Source of the DNA: Lentzea sp033794685
GTDB lineage: Bacteria > Actinomycetota > Actinomycetes > Mycobacteriales > Pseudonocardiaceae
Reading direction: 5' to 3' (one strand)
DNA length: 64,000 nucleotides
NCBI GenBank assembly: GCA_033794685.1
Contig: JARAYZ010000008.1
Shown one piece after another: positions 47,293 to 55,386 of the stretch; the first letter of the stretch is position 1, and the number at the start of each line of letters is the position of its first letter. The position numbers were made by a program, and so were the translations under genes. The notes under the pieces were generated by a model that had not been told where the DNA came from, did no database searches, and was given only the letters and a program-made list of their open reading frames with translations.

Positions 47293-47705
47293 AACCACCC
47301 GGTGCACTCGATCAGGCCCTGCGAGGACCCGCAGGCGCGCATGAGCCTGCCGTCGTTCTTGAACGCCTCGGTGTACTTCGCGGAACCCGAGTCGATCCTG
47401 GTGTAACCGAGGAAGCCCTCGTGCCCGTTGGCCGAGGGCTCCTTGCGGTCGGTCCAGATCTCCTCGCCCGGCGTGCCGTGGGAGATGCGCCCCCACGCGC
47501 ACTTGGACTTGTTCGACGCACGCAGCTCGATCACGCGGCCGTTGCGCATGGTCACGGGGTTGTCGCCGTCGACGGTCTCGAACGGCGTGAAGGGCCCCTC
47601 CTGCGAGCAGTCGGGGTCACCGGCGAACGACACCGCCGGACAAGAGATCGAAACAACCGCGACGACGCCGAGCGCACAGCTCAAGCGACGGAAATGCGTT
47701 CCCAT
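47289..47705 (-). CDS. Secreted DUF2690-type protein (138 aa)
   Basis: A signal peptide (LSCALGVVAVVSISCPAVSFAG) precedes a short domain with DPDCSQEGPFTPFETVDG, VIELRASNKSKCAWGRISHGTPGEEIWTDR and C-terminal ACGSSQGLIECTGWF. The L-R-x-S...C-x-W-x-R-I pattern with four or more Cys matches the DUF2690 group of actinobacterial exported proteins, which are often linked to XRE regulators. The function is unknown. Disulfides are likely outside the cell. Confidence 0.75.
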   Translation of the reverse strand: MGTHFRRLSCALGVVAVVSISCPAVSFAGDPDCSQEGPFTPFETVDGDNPVTMRNGRVIELRASNKSKCAWGRISHGTPGEEIWTDRKEPSANGHEGFLGYTRIDSGSAKYTEAFKNDGRLMRACGSSQGLIECTGWF

Positions 47706-47748
47706 GGAATGGCACTGTCCACTCCGGACGCCAATACCGCAGCGCCTG

Positions 47749-48012
47749 TCACCGTTCTGTGCGAATCACGCGCACTTTCCGGTCACCCGTTTCGGCGGTC
47801 TGCTTCGCAGCGTCACGCAGCACCTCCAGCACGGAGGAGTCCAGGTCCACGGGCACGACCAGCACGTACTCCCCCGCGGGCATCCACGAGAGATCGGTCA
47901 GGCTGTCGTACAACGCGTCGAGGTTCTGCCCGAACCACTCGGGGAAGTCGAGCGCCGCGGCAATGGCCGAGATCGCGGCTTCCTTTTCCGAAACGAGAAT
48001 GTGCCGTTTCAT
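47749..48012 (-). CDS. Barstar-family ribonuclease inhibitor
   Basis: The 87-residue cytoplasmic protein begins KRHILVSEKEAAISAIAAALDFPEWFGQNLDALYDSLTDLSW. The P-x-W-F-G-x-N-L-D-A-L-x-D-x-L-T motif is the barstar signature that plugs the guanyl-RNase active site. Its start overlaps the RNase stop by 4 bases, so inhibitor and enzyme are made together. It protects the producer from the exported nuclease. Confidence 0.95.
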   Translation of the reverse strand: MKRHILVSEKEAAISAIAAALDFPEWFGQNLDALYDSLTDLSWMPAGEYVLVVPVDLDSSVLEVLRDAAKQTAETGDRKVRVIRTER

Positions 48013-48452
48013 TTGTTCACGTCCACCACGACGAACGACGAATAGTGGTCGCCGGTGTAGAAGACTTCCTTTTCCGACCCGGTGACGATCCGCCGCGCGC
48101 CCCGGTCGGGACTTCCCGGCGTCGGCACGGTGTACTCCTTGTAGTACCCGGAGTCCTTGGCGGGCAGCCGCTTCTCGCGGTTCTGGAACGTCACGCCGTC
48201 GTTGCGCGGGTACGGGAACGGGCCCTTCGCCTCGATCAGCTTCCACGTCTTCGACGCCTCGGCGGGCAGCTTCGACAGCGCCTGGACGTCGAGGCCCGAC
48301 TTCCCGCCGGGAACGGCGAGCTGCGAGGCCGACGGCGCGATGCTCGCGGGCGGCGTCTCGGGGTTCGAGGCGGTGTCCTTGAAGAACCACCCGACCACGA
48401 CGAGGGCAACGAGCCCGACCAGTGCGACGGTCAGGCGACGACCAGGACTCAC
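48009..48452 (-). CDS. Secreted guanyl-specific ribonuclease (RNase Sa type)
   Basis: The 147-residue protein has an N-terminal hydrophobic signal or anchor (LTVALVGLVALVVVGWFF) and a Pro/Ser linker. The catalytic domain closely resembles RNase Sa: FPYPRNDGVTFQNREKRLPAKDSGYYKEYTVPTPG. The expected active-site residues are E106, R117, R121 and H136 (in TGDHYSSF). It would cleave RNA after G outside the cell. The barstar gene follows. The GTG start overlaps the upstream small-protein stop (GTGA). Confidence 0.93.
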   Translation of the reverse strand: MSPGRRLTVALVGLVALVVVGWFFKDTASNPETPPASIAPSASQLAVPGGKSGLDVQALSKLPAEASKTWKLIEAKGPFPYPRNDGVTFQNREKRLPAKDSGYYKEYTVPTPGSPDRGARRIVTGSEKEVFYTGDHYSSFVVVDVNK

Positions 48453-48655
48453 GCGGCGACCTTCTCCGGTTCGGGCTCGGGCTCGGGGACCGACGCCGGG
48501 TTGTTCGCTCCCCAGTCAGCCACCCTGTCGATCAGCCGTGCGACGCCCAGGCACAAGGGCAACACCACGATCATCACGACGGGGAACTGCACGGCGACGG
48601 GCAGCTGCACCAACCACAGCTCGACCCCGTCCCACCACTGCACAAGCCAGTCCAC
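48449..48655 (-). CDS. Small single-pass membrane protein upstream of the RNase (68 aa)
   Basis: From the GTG at 48655 the protein reads VDWLVQWWDGVELWLVQLPV, followed by a membrane helix (VVMIVVLPLCLGVARLID) and an acidic tail of Pro-Glu repeats (VPEPEPEPEKVAA). Its stop overlaps the RNase start, so it is the first gene of a three-gene operon with RNase and barstar. A longer frame reaches 48727 but would overlap the divergent oxidoreductase. It could aid secretion of the RNase; that role is a guess. Confidence 0.7.
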   Translation of the reverse strand: MDWLVQWWDGVELWLVQLPVAVQFPVVMIVVLPLCLGVARLIDRVADWGANNPASVPEPEPEPEKVAA

Positions 48656-48712
48656 GCCCCCGAGAGTAGTCGCGTGACCCGAGTCACGGCATTTGGCCAC
48701 GATCCAGGTGGG

Positions 48713-48718
48713 TATGTT
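48713..48718 (+). promoter_or_regulatory. Leaderless -10 element for the oxidoreductase
   Basis: TATGTT lies 7 bases before the ATG at 48726, with no Shine-Dalgarno. Confidence 0.5.
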
Positions 48719-48725
48719 GCGAACC

Positions 48726-49694
48726 ATGTTCGCCGTTTACGCAGCAGAACCCAGTCCTGAGAACCCGCTGGCCTCGCTTCGCGTGGGCGAGCGCCCCGAG
48801 CCCGAGGTCCCCTCCGGGTGGGTGCGCGTCGCGGTGAAGGCCGCCAGCCTCAACATGCACGACCTGTGGACGTTGCGCGGGGTCGGCATCAAGCCCGAGC
48901 AGTTCCCGATGATCCTGGGCTGCGACGGCGCCGGTGTGCTCGACGACGGCACCGAGGTGGTGCTGCACTCCGTCATCGGCGACCCGAACTGGGCCGGCGA
49001 GGAGACGCTCGACCCGAGGCGCACGCTGCTCACCGAGAAGCACCAGGGCACGTTCGCCGACTACGTGGTCGTGCCGGCCCAGAACGCGCTGCCCAAGCCC
49101 GCCGACCTGTCGTTCGCCGAGGCCGCCTGCATGGGCACGGCGTGGCTGACCGCGTACCGGATGCTGTTCGTGAAGTCCGGCCTGCGCCCCGGTCAGACGA
49201 TGCTCGTGCAGGGTGCGTCGGGCGGTGTCTCGACGGCGCTGATCCAGCTCGGCCGCGCCGCCGGGTTCCGCGTGTGGGTCACGGGCCGCAGCGAGGAGAA
49301 GCGCGCACTGGCGAAGAGCCTCGGCGCGCACGACACGTTCGAGTCCGGCGCCCGACTGCCCGAACGGGTCGACGCCGTGTTCGAGACCGTCGGCAAGGCC
49401 ACCTGGTCGCACTCGATGAAGGCCCTCAAGCCCGGCGGCATCGTGGTGATCTCCGGCGCGACGTCCGGTGACGCCTCGGCGGCCGAGCTCCAGCGGCTCT
49501 TCTTCCTGCAGCTCCGGGTCGTCGGCTCGACCATGGGCACGCGCGAGGAACTGGGCGACCTGATGCGGTTCTGCGCCCTCAACGACCTCAAGCCGCAGAT
49601 CGGCGCCGAGCTGAAGTTCGAGGACGCCGAGCAGGGCCTGCGCTCGATGCTGGAGGGCGACACCGCGGGCAAGATCGTCTTCAGCCGCGCGTAA
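48726..49694 (+). CDS. Medium-chain dehydrogenase/quinone oxidoreductase-like protein
   Basis: The 322-residue protein has a GroES-like N-terminal domain (VPSGWVRVAVKAASLNMHDLWTLRG, LGCDGAGVLDDGTEVV) and a Rossmann domain (TMLVQGASGGVSTALIQLGRAAGFRVWVTGRSEEKRALAKSLGAHDTF). Cys ligands for structural zinc are lacking, which places it with the zinc-free NADPH-dependent quinone reductase branch. The substrate is unknown. It stands alone with its own leaderless promoter. Confidence 0.9.
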   Translation: MFAVYAAEPSPENPLASLRVGERPEPEVPSGWVRVAVKAASLNMHDLWTLRGVGIKPEQFPMILGCDGAGVLDDGTEVVLHSVIGDPNWAGEETLDPRRTLLTEKHQGTFADYVVVPAQNALPKPADLSFAEAACMGTAWLTAYRMLFVKSGLRPGQTMLVQGASGGVSTALIQLGRAAGFRVWVTGRSEEKRALAKSLGAHDTFESGARLPERVDAVFETVGKATWSHSMKALKPGGIVVISGATSGDASAAELQRLFFLQLRVVGSTMGTREELGDLMRFCALNDLKPQIGAELKFEDAEQGLRSMLEGDTAGKIVFSRA

Positions 49695-49753
49695 AAAGGC
49701 ACAAAACGCCCTGCTGGTCAGCGGGTGCGCGCGAACCGCGTGACAGTGATCCC

Positions 49754-51172
49754 ATGACTACGCAGGGCGTTTTCCGGCGCAAGCCCATAGAACAGATCGC
49801 CGAGGACAAGGGCGACGGGCTCACCAAGACACTGGGCCTGTGGCAGCTGACGGCGATCGGCATCGGCGGCATCATCGGCGCGGGCATCTTCTCGCTCGCG
49901 GGTGCCGTCGCGAACAAGACGGCCGGCCCCGCCGTGCTGATCTCGTTCCTCGTGGCCGGCATCGCGAGTGCGGCGGCGGCGTTCTCCTACGCGGAGTTCG
50001 CGGGCCTCATCCCGAAGGCCGGCAGCGCCTACACCTACGGGTACGCGGTGCTCGGCGAGATCGTCGGCTGGTTCATCGGCTGGGACCTGTTGCTCGAGTA
50101 CACCGCGATCGTGGCGGTGGTCGCGATCGGCATCTCCGGTTACTTCACCGAACTGCTGTCGTTGCTGAACATCCACCTACCGCAATGGATGCTGGGCGCA
50201 CCGGGCACCGAGACGGGTGACGTCGCCTCGGGCACGTACAAGGTGAACCTGTTCGCGGTCCTGCTGTGCCTGCTCATCGCGTACGTGCTGAACACGGGCA
50301 TGAAGAACGCGGCACGGTTCGAGACCACGCTGGTGTACCTGAAGATCGCGGTCGTGGCGCTGGTCATCGTCGTCGGCGCGTTCCACATCGACACCGCCAA
50401 CTACAACCCGTTCTTCCCGTTCGGCATCTCGGGTGCGCTCACGGGTGCGGCGACGGTGTTCTTCGCGGTCTTCGGCTACGACGCGATGTCGACGGCGGCC
50501 GAGGAGTCCAAGGACTCGCAGCGGCACATGCCGAAGGCGATCATCTACTCGCTCGCGGTGTCGATGGTCCTGTACGTGCTGGCCTGTCTGGTGCTGACCG
50601 GGATGGTGAACTACAAGGACGTCGACGCGGAATCCGCGTTCGCCACGGCGTTCGCGGACGTCGGCCTGCCCGCGCTGGGCATCATCATCAGCGTCGGCGC
50701 GATCCTCGGCATCACGACGGTGCTGTTCACGTTCCTCATGGGCGCGGCCCGCGTCGGCTACTCGATGAGCCGCGACGGCCTGCTGCCCCAGTGGTTCGCG
50801 AAGTCGCACCCGGTGAAGCGCGTCCCGACGCGCATCACCTGGGTGCTGGGCATCGCCTCCGCGATCATCGCCGGTTTCCTGCCCATCGCGGAGGCCGCCG
50901 AGCTCACCAACATCGGCATCCTGCTGGCGTTCGTCGTCGTGTGCATCGCCGTGATCGTGTTGCGCTACAAGCAGCCCGACCTCCCCCGGACGTTCAGGAC
51001 GCCGGGCATGCCTGTCGTGCCGATCATCGGCGTGATCTTCTCGATCTGGCTGATCACGTTCCTGACGCCCGAGACCTGGCTGCGGTTCGCGGTCTGGTTC
51101 GTGATCGGCCTGATCATCTACTTCGCGTACTCGAAGAAGCACTCCGTCATGGAGCGTCGCTCCAAGCAGTGA
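49754..51172 (+). CDS. APC-superfamily amino acid permease
   Basis: The 472-residue transporter has twelve predicted helices. The helix 1 motif LTAIGIGGIIGAGIFSLAG and the later VFFAVFGYDAMSTAAEESKDSQRHMPKAIIYS are typical of the cationic/basic amino acid (CAT-like) branch. It takes up amino acids by proton symport. The 5' flank contains no clear promoter. Its 3' end overlaps the convergent DUF885 gene by 26 bases. Confidence 0.92.
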   Translation: MTTQGVFRRKPIEQIAEDKGDGLTKTLGLWQLTAIGIGGIIGAGIFSLAGAVANKTAGPAVLISFLVAGIASAAAAFSYAEFAGLIPKAGSAYTYGYAVLGEIVGWFIGWDLLLEYTAIVAVVAIGISGYFTELLSLLNIHLPQWMLGAPGTETGDVASGTYKVNLFAVLLCLLIAYVLNTGMKNAARFETTLVYLKIAVVALVIVVGAFHIDTANYNPFFPFGISGALTGAATVFFAVFGYDAMSTAAEESKDSQRHMPKAIIYSLAVSMVLYVLACLVLTGMVNYKDVDAESAFATAFADVGLPALGIIISVGAILGITTVLFTFLMGAARVGYSMSRDGLLPQWFAKSHPVKRVPTRITWVLGIASAIIAGFLPIAEAAELTNIGILLAFVVVCIAVIVLRYKQPDLPRTFRTPGMPVVPIIGVIFSIWLITFLTPETWLRFAVWFVIGLIIYFAYSKKHSVMERRSKQ

Positions 51173-52676
51173 CGATCTGGTCGAGGGTGGAGAGCGGCAC
51201 CGCGCCGCTCCCCACCACCAGGTCGTGGAACGCGCGGATGTCGAAGCGGTCGCCCATCTTCGTCTCCGCCTCGGACCGGATGCGCAGGATCTCCAGGCGC
51301 CCCACCATGTACGCGAGCGCCTGACCCGGCATCTCGATGTACCGGTCGATTTCCGAGATGATCTCCGGCTCCGCCATCACGGTGTTCTCGCGCAGGTAGT
51401 CGATGGCCTGCTGCCTCGACCAGCCCAGCGCGTGGATGCCCGTGTCGACGACCAACCGGCCCGCGCGCATCGCGTCGAGGCCGAGCATGCCGAGGCGTTG
51501 CTCGTCCGACGAGTACAGGCCCATCTCGTCCGCGAGGCGCTCGGTGTAGAGGCCCCAGCCCTCCAGGTACGCCTCGATGAACGCGAACCGGCGCATCTCG
51601 TGCATGTCCGTCTCGGCCGCGATGCTCACCTGGTAGTGGTGACCGGGCACCGCCTCGTGGAACGCCGTCGCCTCGGACAGCGTGCGGCTGCGTTCGGTGG
51701 CGCCCAACGGGTTCAGCCAGTAGATCCCCGGACGGCTGCCGTCCTGCGCCGCCGGCATGTAGAACGCGATCGGCGCCGTCGAGCGGCCCGCCTCGTCGAC
51801 CAGCCGCACCTGGCACTCGGACTTCGGCATGCGGCCGAACCACTTCGGCGCCTCGGCCTGCGCCCGCGCGATCGCCTCGACCGCGCTCTCCACCATCTGG
51901 TCCTCGTTGTCCCACAACAGTTCCGTGCGCAACCGGTGGAAGATCTCCGGCACGTCCGAGGTGCCCCACAGCCGCGAGCCGATCTCCGCGTACTCCTCGC
52001 GCAGCCCGGCGATCAGGTCGAGACCCAGGCGGTGCAGCTCGTCCGGCGTGCGATCGGTCGTCGTGTAGACGCGGGCCAGCTTGCGGTAGTTCTCCTCGCC
52101 CTCGGGCAACCAGCACAGACCGGCGTGCTCGTCGCCGCGGCCGTCCTCGATCGACGCCAGCACGTCGCGGAACTCGGTGACGGCCGCGCGGATCTCGGCG
52201 GAGTGGTCGCCCTCCCACGGCTGCACCGGCGAGTCCAGGAAGGCCTGGACGCGCTGGACACCGGCCTCGACGTGGCGTTGCAACGGCCTGCGGTCGGAGT
52301 CGCGCAACCGCTGCGCCGCCTGCCGGACGTAGCGGGGGAACTTGTCGAGCCGCTGGGACACGTCGACCTTCGTCGCGATCATGAGCAGGCCGTTCACCGG
52401 CGCGGCCAGGCCCTGCGCGACGGTGTGCTCGACCAGCCTGGCGTCCGTCCGGTCGATGATCGCCCGGCCCTGCTGCCGGATGACCGCGAGCGTCACCGGG
52501 TCCTCGTCGCTCGTCTCGGCACGACTCAGGATGTCGGCGATCCGCGCCCTCATCGCTTGTTCGCTCTCGACGCTCAGGTCCTCGAGCTGGTCGTCCCAGC
52601 CCGGCAGGCCGAACATCGCGGCGGACAGCGGCGACGAGTCCATCATCGCCTGGAACATTTCATCCGCCAGTGACAT
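51147..52676 (-). CDS. DUF885-family protein (paralogue 1)
   Basis: The 509-residue protein belongs to DUF885, a predicted metallopeptidase-like family with the HEAVPGHH motif in TLSEATAFHEAVPGHHYQVSIAAET and a later EAYLEGWGLYTERLADEMG. No signal peptide is visible, so it acts in the cytoplasm. Its ATG overlaps the stop of a paralogue (ATGA), and the two align along nearly their whole length. Biochemical function is unproven; peptide hydrolysis is the best inference. Confidence 0.9.
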   Translation of the reverse strand: MSLADEMFQAMMDSSPLSAAMFGLPGWDDQLEDLSVESEQAMRARIADILSRAETSDEDPVTLAVIRQQGRAIIDRTDARLVEHTVAQGLAAPVNGLLMIATKVDVSQRLDKFPRYVRQAAQRLRDSDRRPLQRHVEAGVQRVQAFLDSPVQPWEGDHSAEIRAAVTEFRDVLASIEDGRGDEHAGLCWLPEGEENYRKLARVYTTTDRTPDELHRLGLDLIAGLREEYAEIGSRLWGTSDVPEIFHRLRTELLWDNEDQMVESAVEAIARAQAEAPKWFGRMPKSECQVRLVDEAGRSTAPIAFYMPAAQDGSRPGIYWLNPLGATERSRTLSEATAFHEAVPGHHYQVSIAAETDMHEMRRFAFIEAYLEGWGLYTERLADEMGLYSSDEQRLGMLGLDAMRAGRLVVDTGIHALGWSRQQAIDYLRENTVMAEPEIISEIDRYIEMPGQALAYMVGRLEILRIRSEAETKMGDRFDIRAFHDLVVGSGAVPLSTLDQIVTAWSDAP

Positions 52677-54199
52677 CAGGCCCTCCCAGACCATTCGGAA
52701 ACAAGACCGCCCAGAGTGGACAACGGTACGATGCCGTTCTCCAGCACCAGGTCGTGGAACGCCCTGATGTCGAACTCCTGCCCCATCGCGGCACGTGCGT
52801 CGGACCGGATGCGCAGGATCTCCAGGCGTCCGACCATGTACGCGAGAGCCTGTCCCGGCGTCTCGATGTACCTGTCGATCTCGCCATCGATCTCCGAGTG
52901 GTCCATCACGGTGTTCTCGCGCAGGTAGTCGACGGCCTGCTGCCGCGACCAGCCCAGCGCGTGGATGCCCGTGTCGACCACCAGCCGCCCGGCGCGCATC
53001 GCGTCGAGACCCAGCATGCCCAGCCGGTCCTCGTCCGACGAGTAGAGCCCCATCTCGTCGGCCAGCCGCTCGGTGTAGAGGCCCCAGCCCTCGAGGTAGG
53101 CGTCGATGAACGCGAACTTGCGCACGTTCGTCAGCTCGGTCTCGGCGGCGATCGAGATCTGGAAGTGGTGGCCGGGAACGGCCTCGTGGAACGCCGTCAC
53201 CTCGGACAGCGTGCGGCTGCGGGAAGTGGCGTCGAACGGGTTCAGGAAGTACACGCCGGGACGGGAGCCGTCGAGCGCCGCGTCCACGTAGTACGCGAAC
53301 GGCGCGTTGGCCCGGTCCTGCTCCGGGGTGAACTGGACCTCGCACCGCGCCTTCGGCAGCCTGCCGAACCAGTTCGGCGCCTCGGCGTTCGCCCTGACGA
53401 CGGCCTCCGCCGCACTGGTGAGCATGTCGTCCTCGTTGGCCCACAACAGTTCCGTGCGCAGCCGGCGGAAGATCTCCGGCACGTCCGAGGTTCCCCACAC
53501 CCGCGACCCGATCTCCGCGTACTCCTCGCGCAGCCCGGCGATCAGGTCGAGGCCGAGCTGATGCAGTTCGGCCGGCGTGTAGGACGTCGTGGTGTAGTCG
53601 CGGACGAGCTTGCGGTAGTTCTCCTCGCCCTCGGGCAACCAGCAGAGCCCGGCCTGCTCGTCGTCACGCCCAGGCAGGCCCAGCAGGACCTCGCGGTAAC
53701 GGGCGAACGCGGGACGCAGGTCCGCGTCGCCCTCCCACTCCTGACGGGGCGAGGCGAGGAACCGTTCGACGTGCGCCGCTCCGCTCTCCACGTGCCGGCG
53801 CAACGGCCTGCGGTCGGTGTCGAGCAGCCGCCCCGCCACCTGCTCCAGAAAGCGCGGGACGGCGTGCCGCCGCTGCGAGAAGTCGACCTGGGAGGTGTTC
53901 CTGAGCAGCAGCGTCACCGGGGAGTTCAGCCCTCTGGCCACGCTGTGCTCCACGAGCCGGGCGTCGATCATGGTGATGATCGACTCGGCCTGGTGCCGGA
54001 TCACGTCCCGCGACACCGGGTCCTCGTCGCTCGAGTCGACGCGACCGAGGATCTCCGTGAGCCGCGCTCGCAGCTCACGGTGGCCCTCCGGACTGTGGTC
54101 CTCGAGCTTGTCGTCCCAGCCGGGAACACCGACGAGCGTGGCGAACAACGGGTTCCAGTCCATCATCGCCTGGAAGGTCTCATCTGAGAGCGAGGTCAC
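52676..54199 (-). CDS. DUF885-family protein (paralogue 2)
   Basis: This 507-residue protein starts at GTG and is a tandem duplicate of the next gene. Long stretches are identical, for example GLCWLPEGEENYRKL, LHxLGLDLIAGLREEYAEIGSR and RSRTLSEvTAFHEAVPGHHfQ, while the N-terminal third and active-site surroundings (FAYYVDAALDGSRPG versus FYMPAAQDGSRPG) differ. This suggests related but distinct peptide substrates. A longer frame upstream is not coding. Confidence 0.9.
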   Translation of the reverse strand: MTSLSDETFQAMMDWNPLFATLVGVPGWDDKLEDHSPEGHRELRARLTEILGRVDSSDEDPVSRDVIRHQAESIITMIDARLVEHSVARGLNSPVTLLLRNTSQVDFSQRRHAVPRFLEQVAGRLLDTDRRPLRRHVESGAAHVERFLASPRQEWEGDADLRPAFARYREVLLGLPGRDDEQAGLCWLPEGEENYRKLVRDYTTTSYTPAELHQLGLDLIAGLREEYAEIGSRVWGTSDVPEIFRRLRTELLWANEDDMLTSAAEAVVRANAEAPNWFGRLPKARCEVQFTPEQDRANAPFAYYVDAALDGSRPGVYFLNPFDATSRSRTLSEVTAFHEAVPGHHFQISIAAETELTNVRKFAFIDAYLEGWGLYTERLADEMGLYSSDEDRLGMLGLDAMRAGRLVVDTGIHALGWSRQQAVDYLRENTVMDHSEIDGEIDRYIETPGQALAYMVGRLEILRIRSDARAAMGQEFDIRAFHDLVLENGIVPLSTLGGLVSEWSGRA

Positions 54200-54209
54200 G
54201 CCGTCCTTC

Positions 54210-55256
54210 TTAGCCGCGACGGAACCGCTCTGACAACGAATTGATCGTTTCCGTGAGCTCGGTATCGATTCGCCGCACGATCGCACCGGCGGGTTCGGCC
54301 GTGGCGAGCGGGTACGTGGTGCCCGCCCACAGCGACATGACCTCGACCTCACCGGTCGCGCGCACCGGACGCGTCAGGTGGTGGACGTTCGGGTACGCGG
54401 CGGGCGCGTGCGGGCCGTGCTCGATCAGGAACCTGTTCACCAGGCCTCGCGCGGGCCGTCCGCTGAACGCCCTCGTGAGCGCCGTGCGACGAGCTCCTTC
54501 GGCGAGCGCTTCTCGTTGTGCGGCATTGGTTCCCGCCTCCGGGCAACCGAGGAACGCGGTGCCGAGCTGTGCCGCGACGGCCCCTGCCGCCAGCACGGCG
54601 GCGACGTCGGCACCGTTGACCAGGCCGCCGGTCGCGATCACCGGGAGGCCGACGGCGGCGCGCACGAGCCTGATCGCCGCGAGGGTGCCGTACAGCTCAC
54701 CGCCGCCGGGCGAGATGCCGTCGTCGGCGAACGTGCCGCGGTGGCCACCCGCGTCCGAACCCTGCACGCACACGACGTCCGCGCCGATCTGCTGCGCCTG
54801 ACGTGCCTCGCTGGGGGTGGTGACCGTGACGACGATCGTGGACCCGGCCGCCTTGAGCCGCTGCACGTCGTCGACGTCGGGCAGGCCGAACGTGAACGAC
54901 ACCACCGGAACCCGCAGCGCCAGCACGAGCTCGAGCTTCGCCGAGTAGTTGTCGTCGTCCCAGCGCGGGTCCCCCGGCACAGCGCCGACCTTCTCGGCGA
55001 AGGGCGTGATGCGCCGCACGTACGACGAGATGTCCGCTGTCGACCGCGTACCGGGCACGAACAGGTTGACCCCGAACGGTTTGCTCGTGAGCTCACTCGT
55101 GCGCGTGATCTTCTCCGCGAGCTGCTCGACGGTGACGTAACCCGCCGCGAGGAACCCGAACCCACCTGCTTCGCTCACCGCGGCGACCAGTTCGGGAGTG
55201 GAGGGGCCACCTGCCATCGGCGCGGCGATCACAGGCACGGCCAGCGTGTGGAACAT
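54210..55256 (-). CDS. Nitronate monooxygenase family protein (FMN)
   Basis: The 348-residue TIM-barrel flavoprotein shows AAPMAGGPSTPELVAAVSEAGGFGFLAAG at the N-terminus, CVQGSDAGGHRGTF (catalytic and FMN-binding segment) and VIATGGLVNGADVAAVLAAGAVAAQLGTAFLGCPE (phosphate-binding). It oxidises nitronates such as propionate 3-nitronate. TAGGTT stands 6 bases before the ATG, so the transcript is leaderless. It is followed by the DUF885 pair after 10 bases. Confidence 0.92.
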   Translation of the reverse strand: MFHTLAVPVIAAPMAGGPSTPELVAAVSEAGGFGFLAAGYVTVEQLAEKITRTSELTSKPFGVNLFVPGTRSTADISSYVRRITPFAEKVGAVPGDPRWDDDNYSAKLELVLALRVPVVSFTFGLPDVDDVQRLKAAGSTIVVTVTTPSEARQAQQIGADVVCVQGSDAGGHRGTFADDGISPGGGELYGTLAAIRLVRAAVGLPVIATGGLVNGADVAAVLAAGAVAAQLGTAFLGCPEAGTNAAQREALAEGARRTALTRAFSGRPARGLVNRFLIEHGPHAPAAYPNVHHLTRPVRATGEVEVMSLWAGTTYPLATAEPAGAIVRRIDTELTETINSLSERFRRG

Positions 55257-55262
55257 ACGGAC

Positions 55263-55268
55263 AACCTA
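55263..55268 (-). promoter_or_regulatory. Leaderless -10 element for the nitronate monooxygenase
   Basis: TAGGTT on the minus strand lies 6 bases upstream of the ATG at 55256. Confidence 0.5.
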
Positions 55269-55341
55269 GTTGGATCGGGCGGCAAATGCCTGGTGAAGCC
55301 GTGTGTCGTTGATGACGCAAGAACTGCTCCGAACGGACGTC

Positions 55342-55372
55342 CGGCGCCACGTCCACAAAGGACGTGGCGCCG
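55342..55372 (-). terminator. Perfect hairpin after the chitinase gene
   Basis: CGGCGCCACGTCC (55342-55354) pairs exactly with GGACGTGGCGCCG (55360-55372), a 13-bp stem with loop ACAAA. It lies 15 bases beyond the chitinase stop. A T run is absent, so it is a likely but not proven terminator. Confidence 0.6.
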
Positions 55373-55386
55373 ACCGGTTCCATCAT

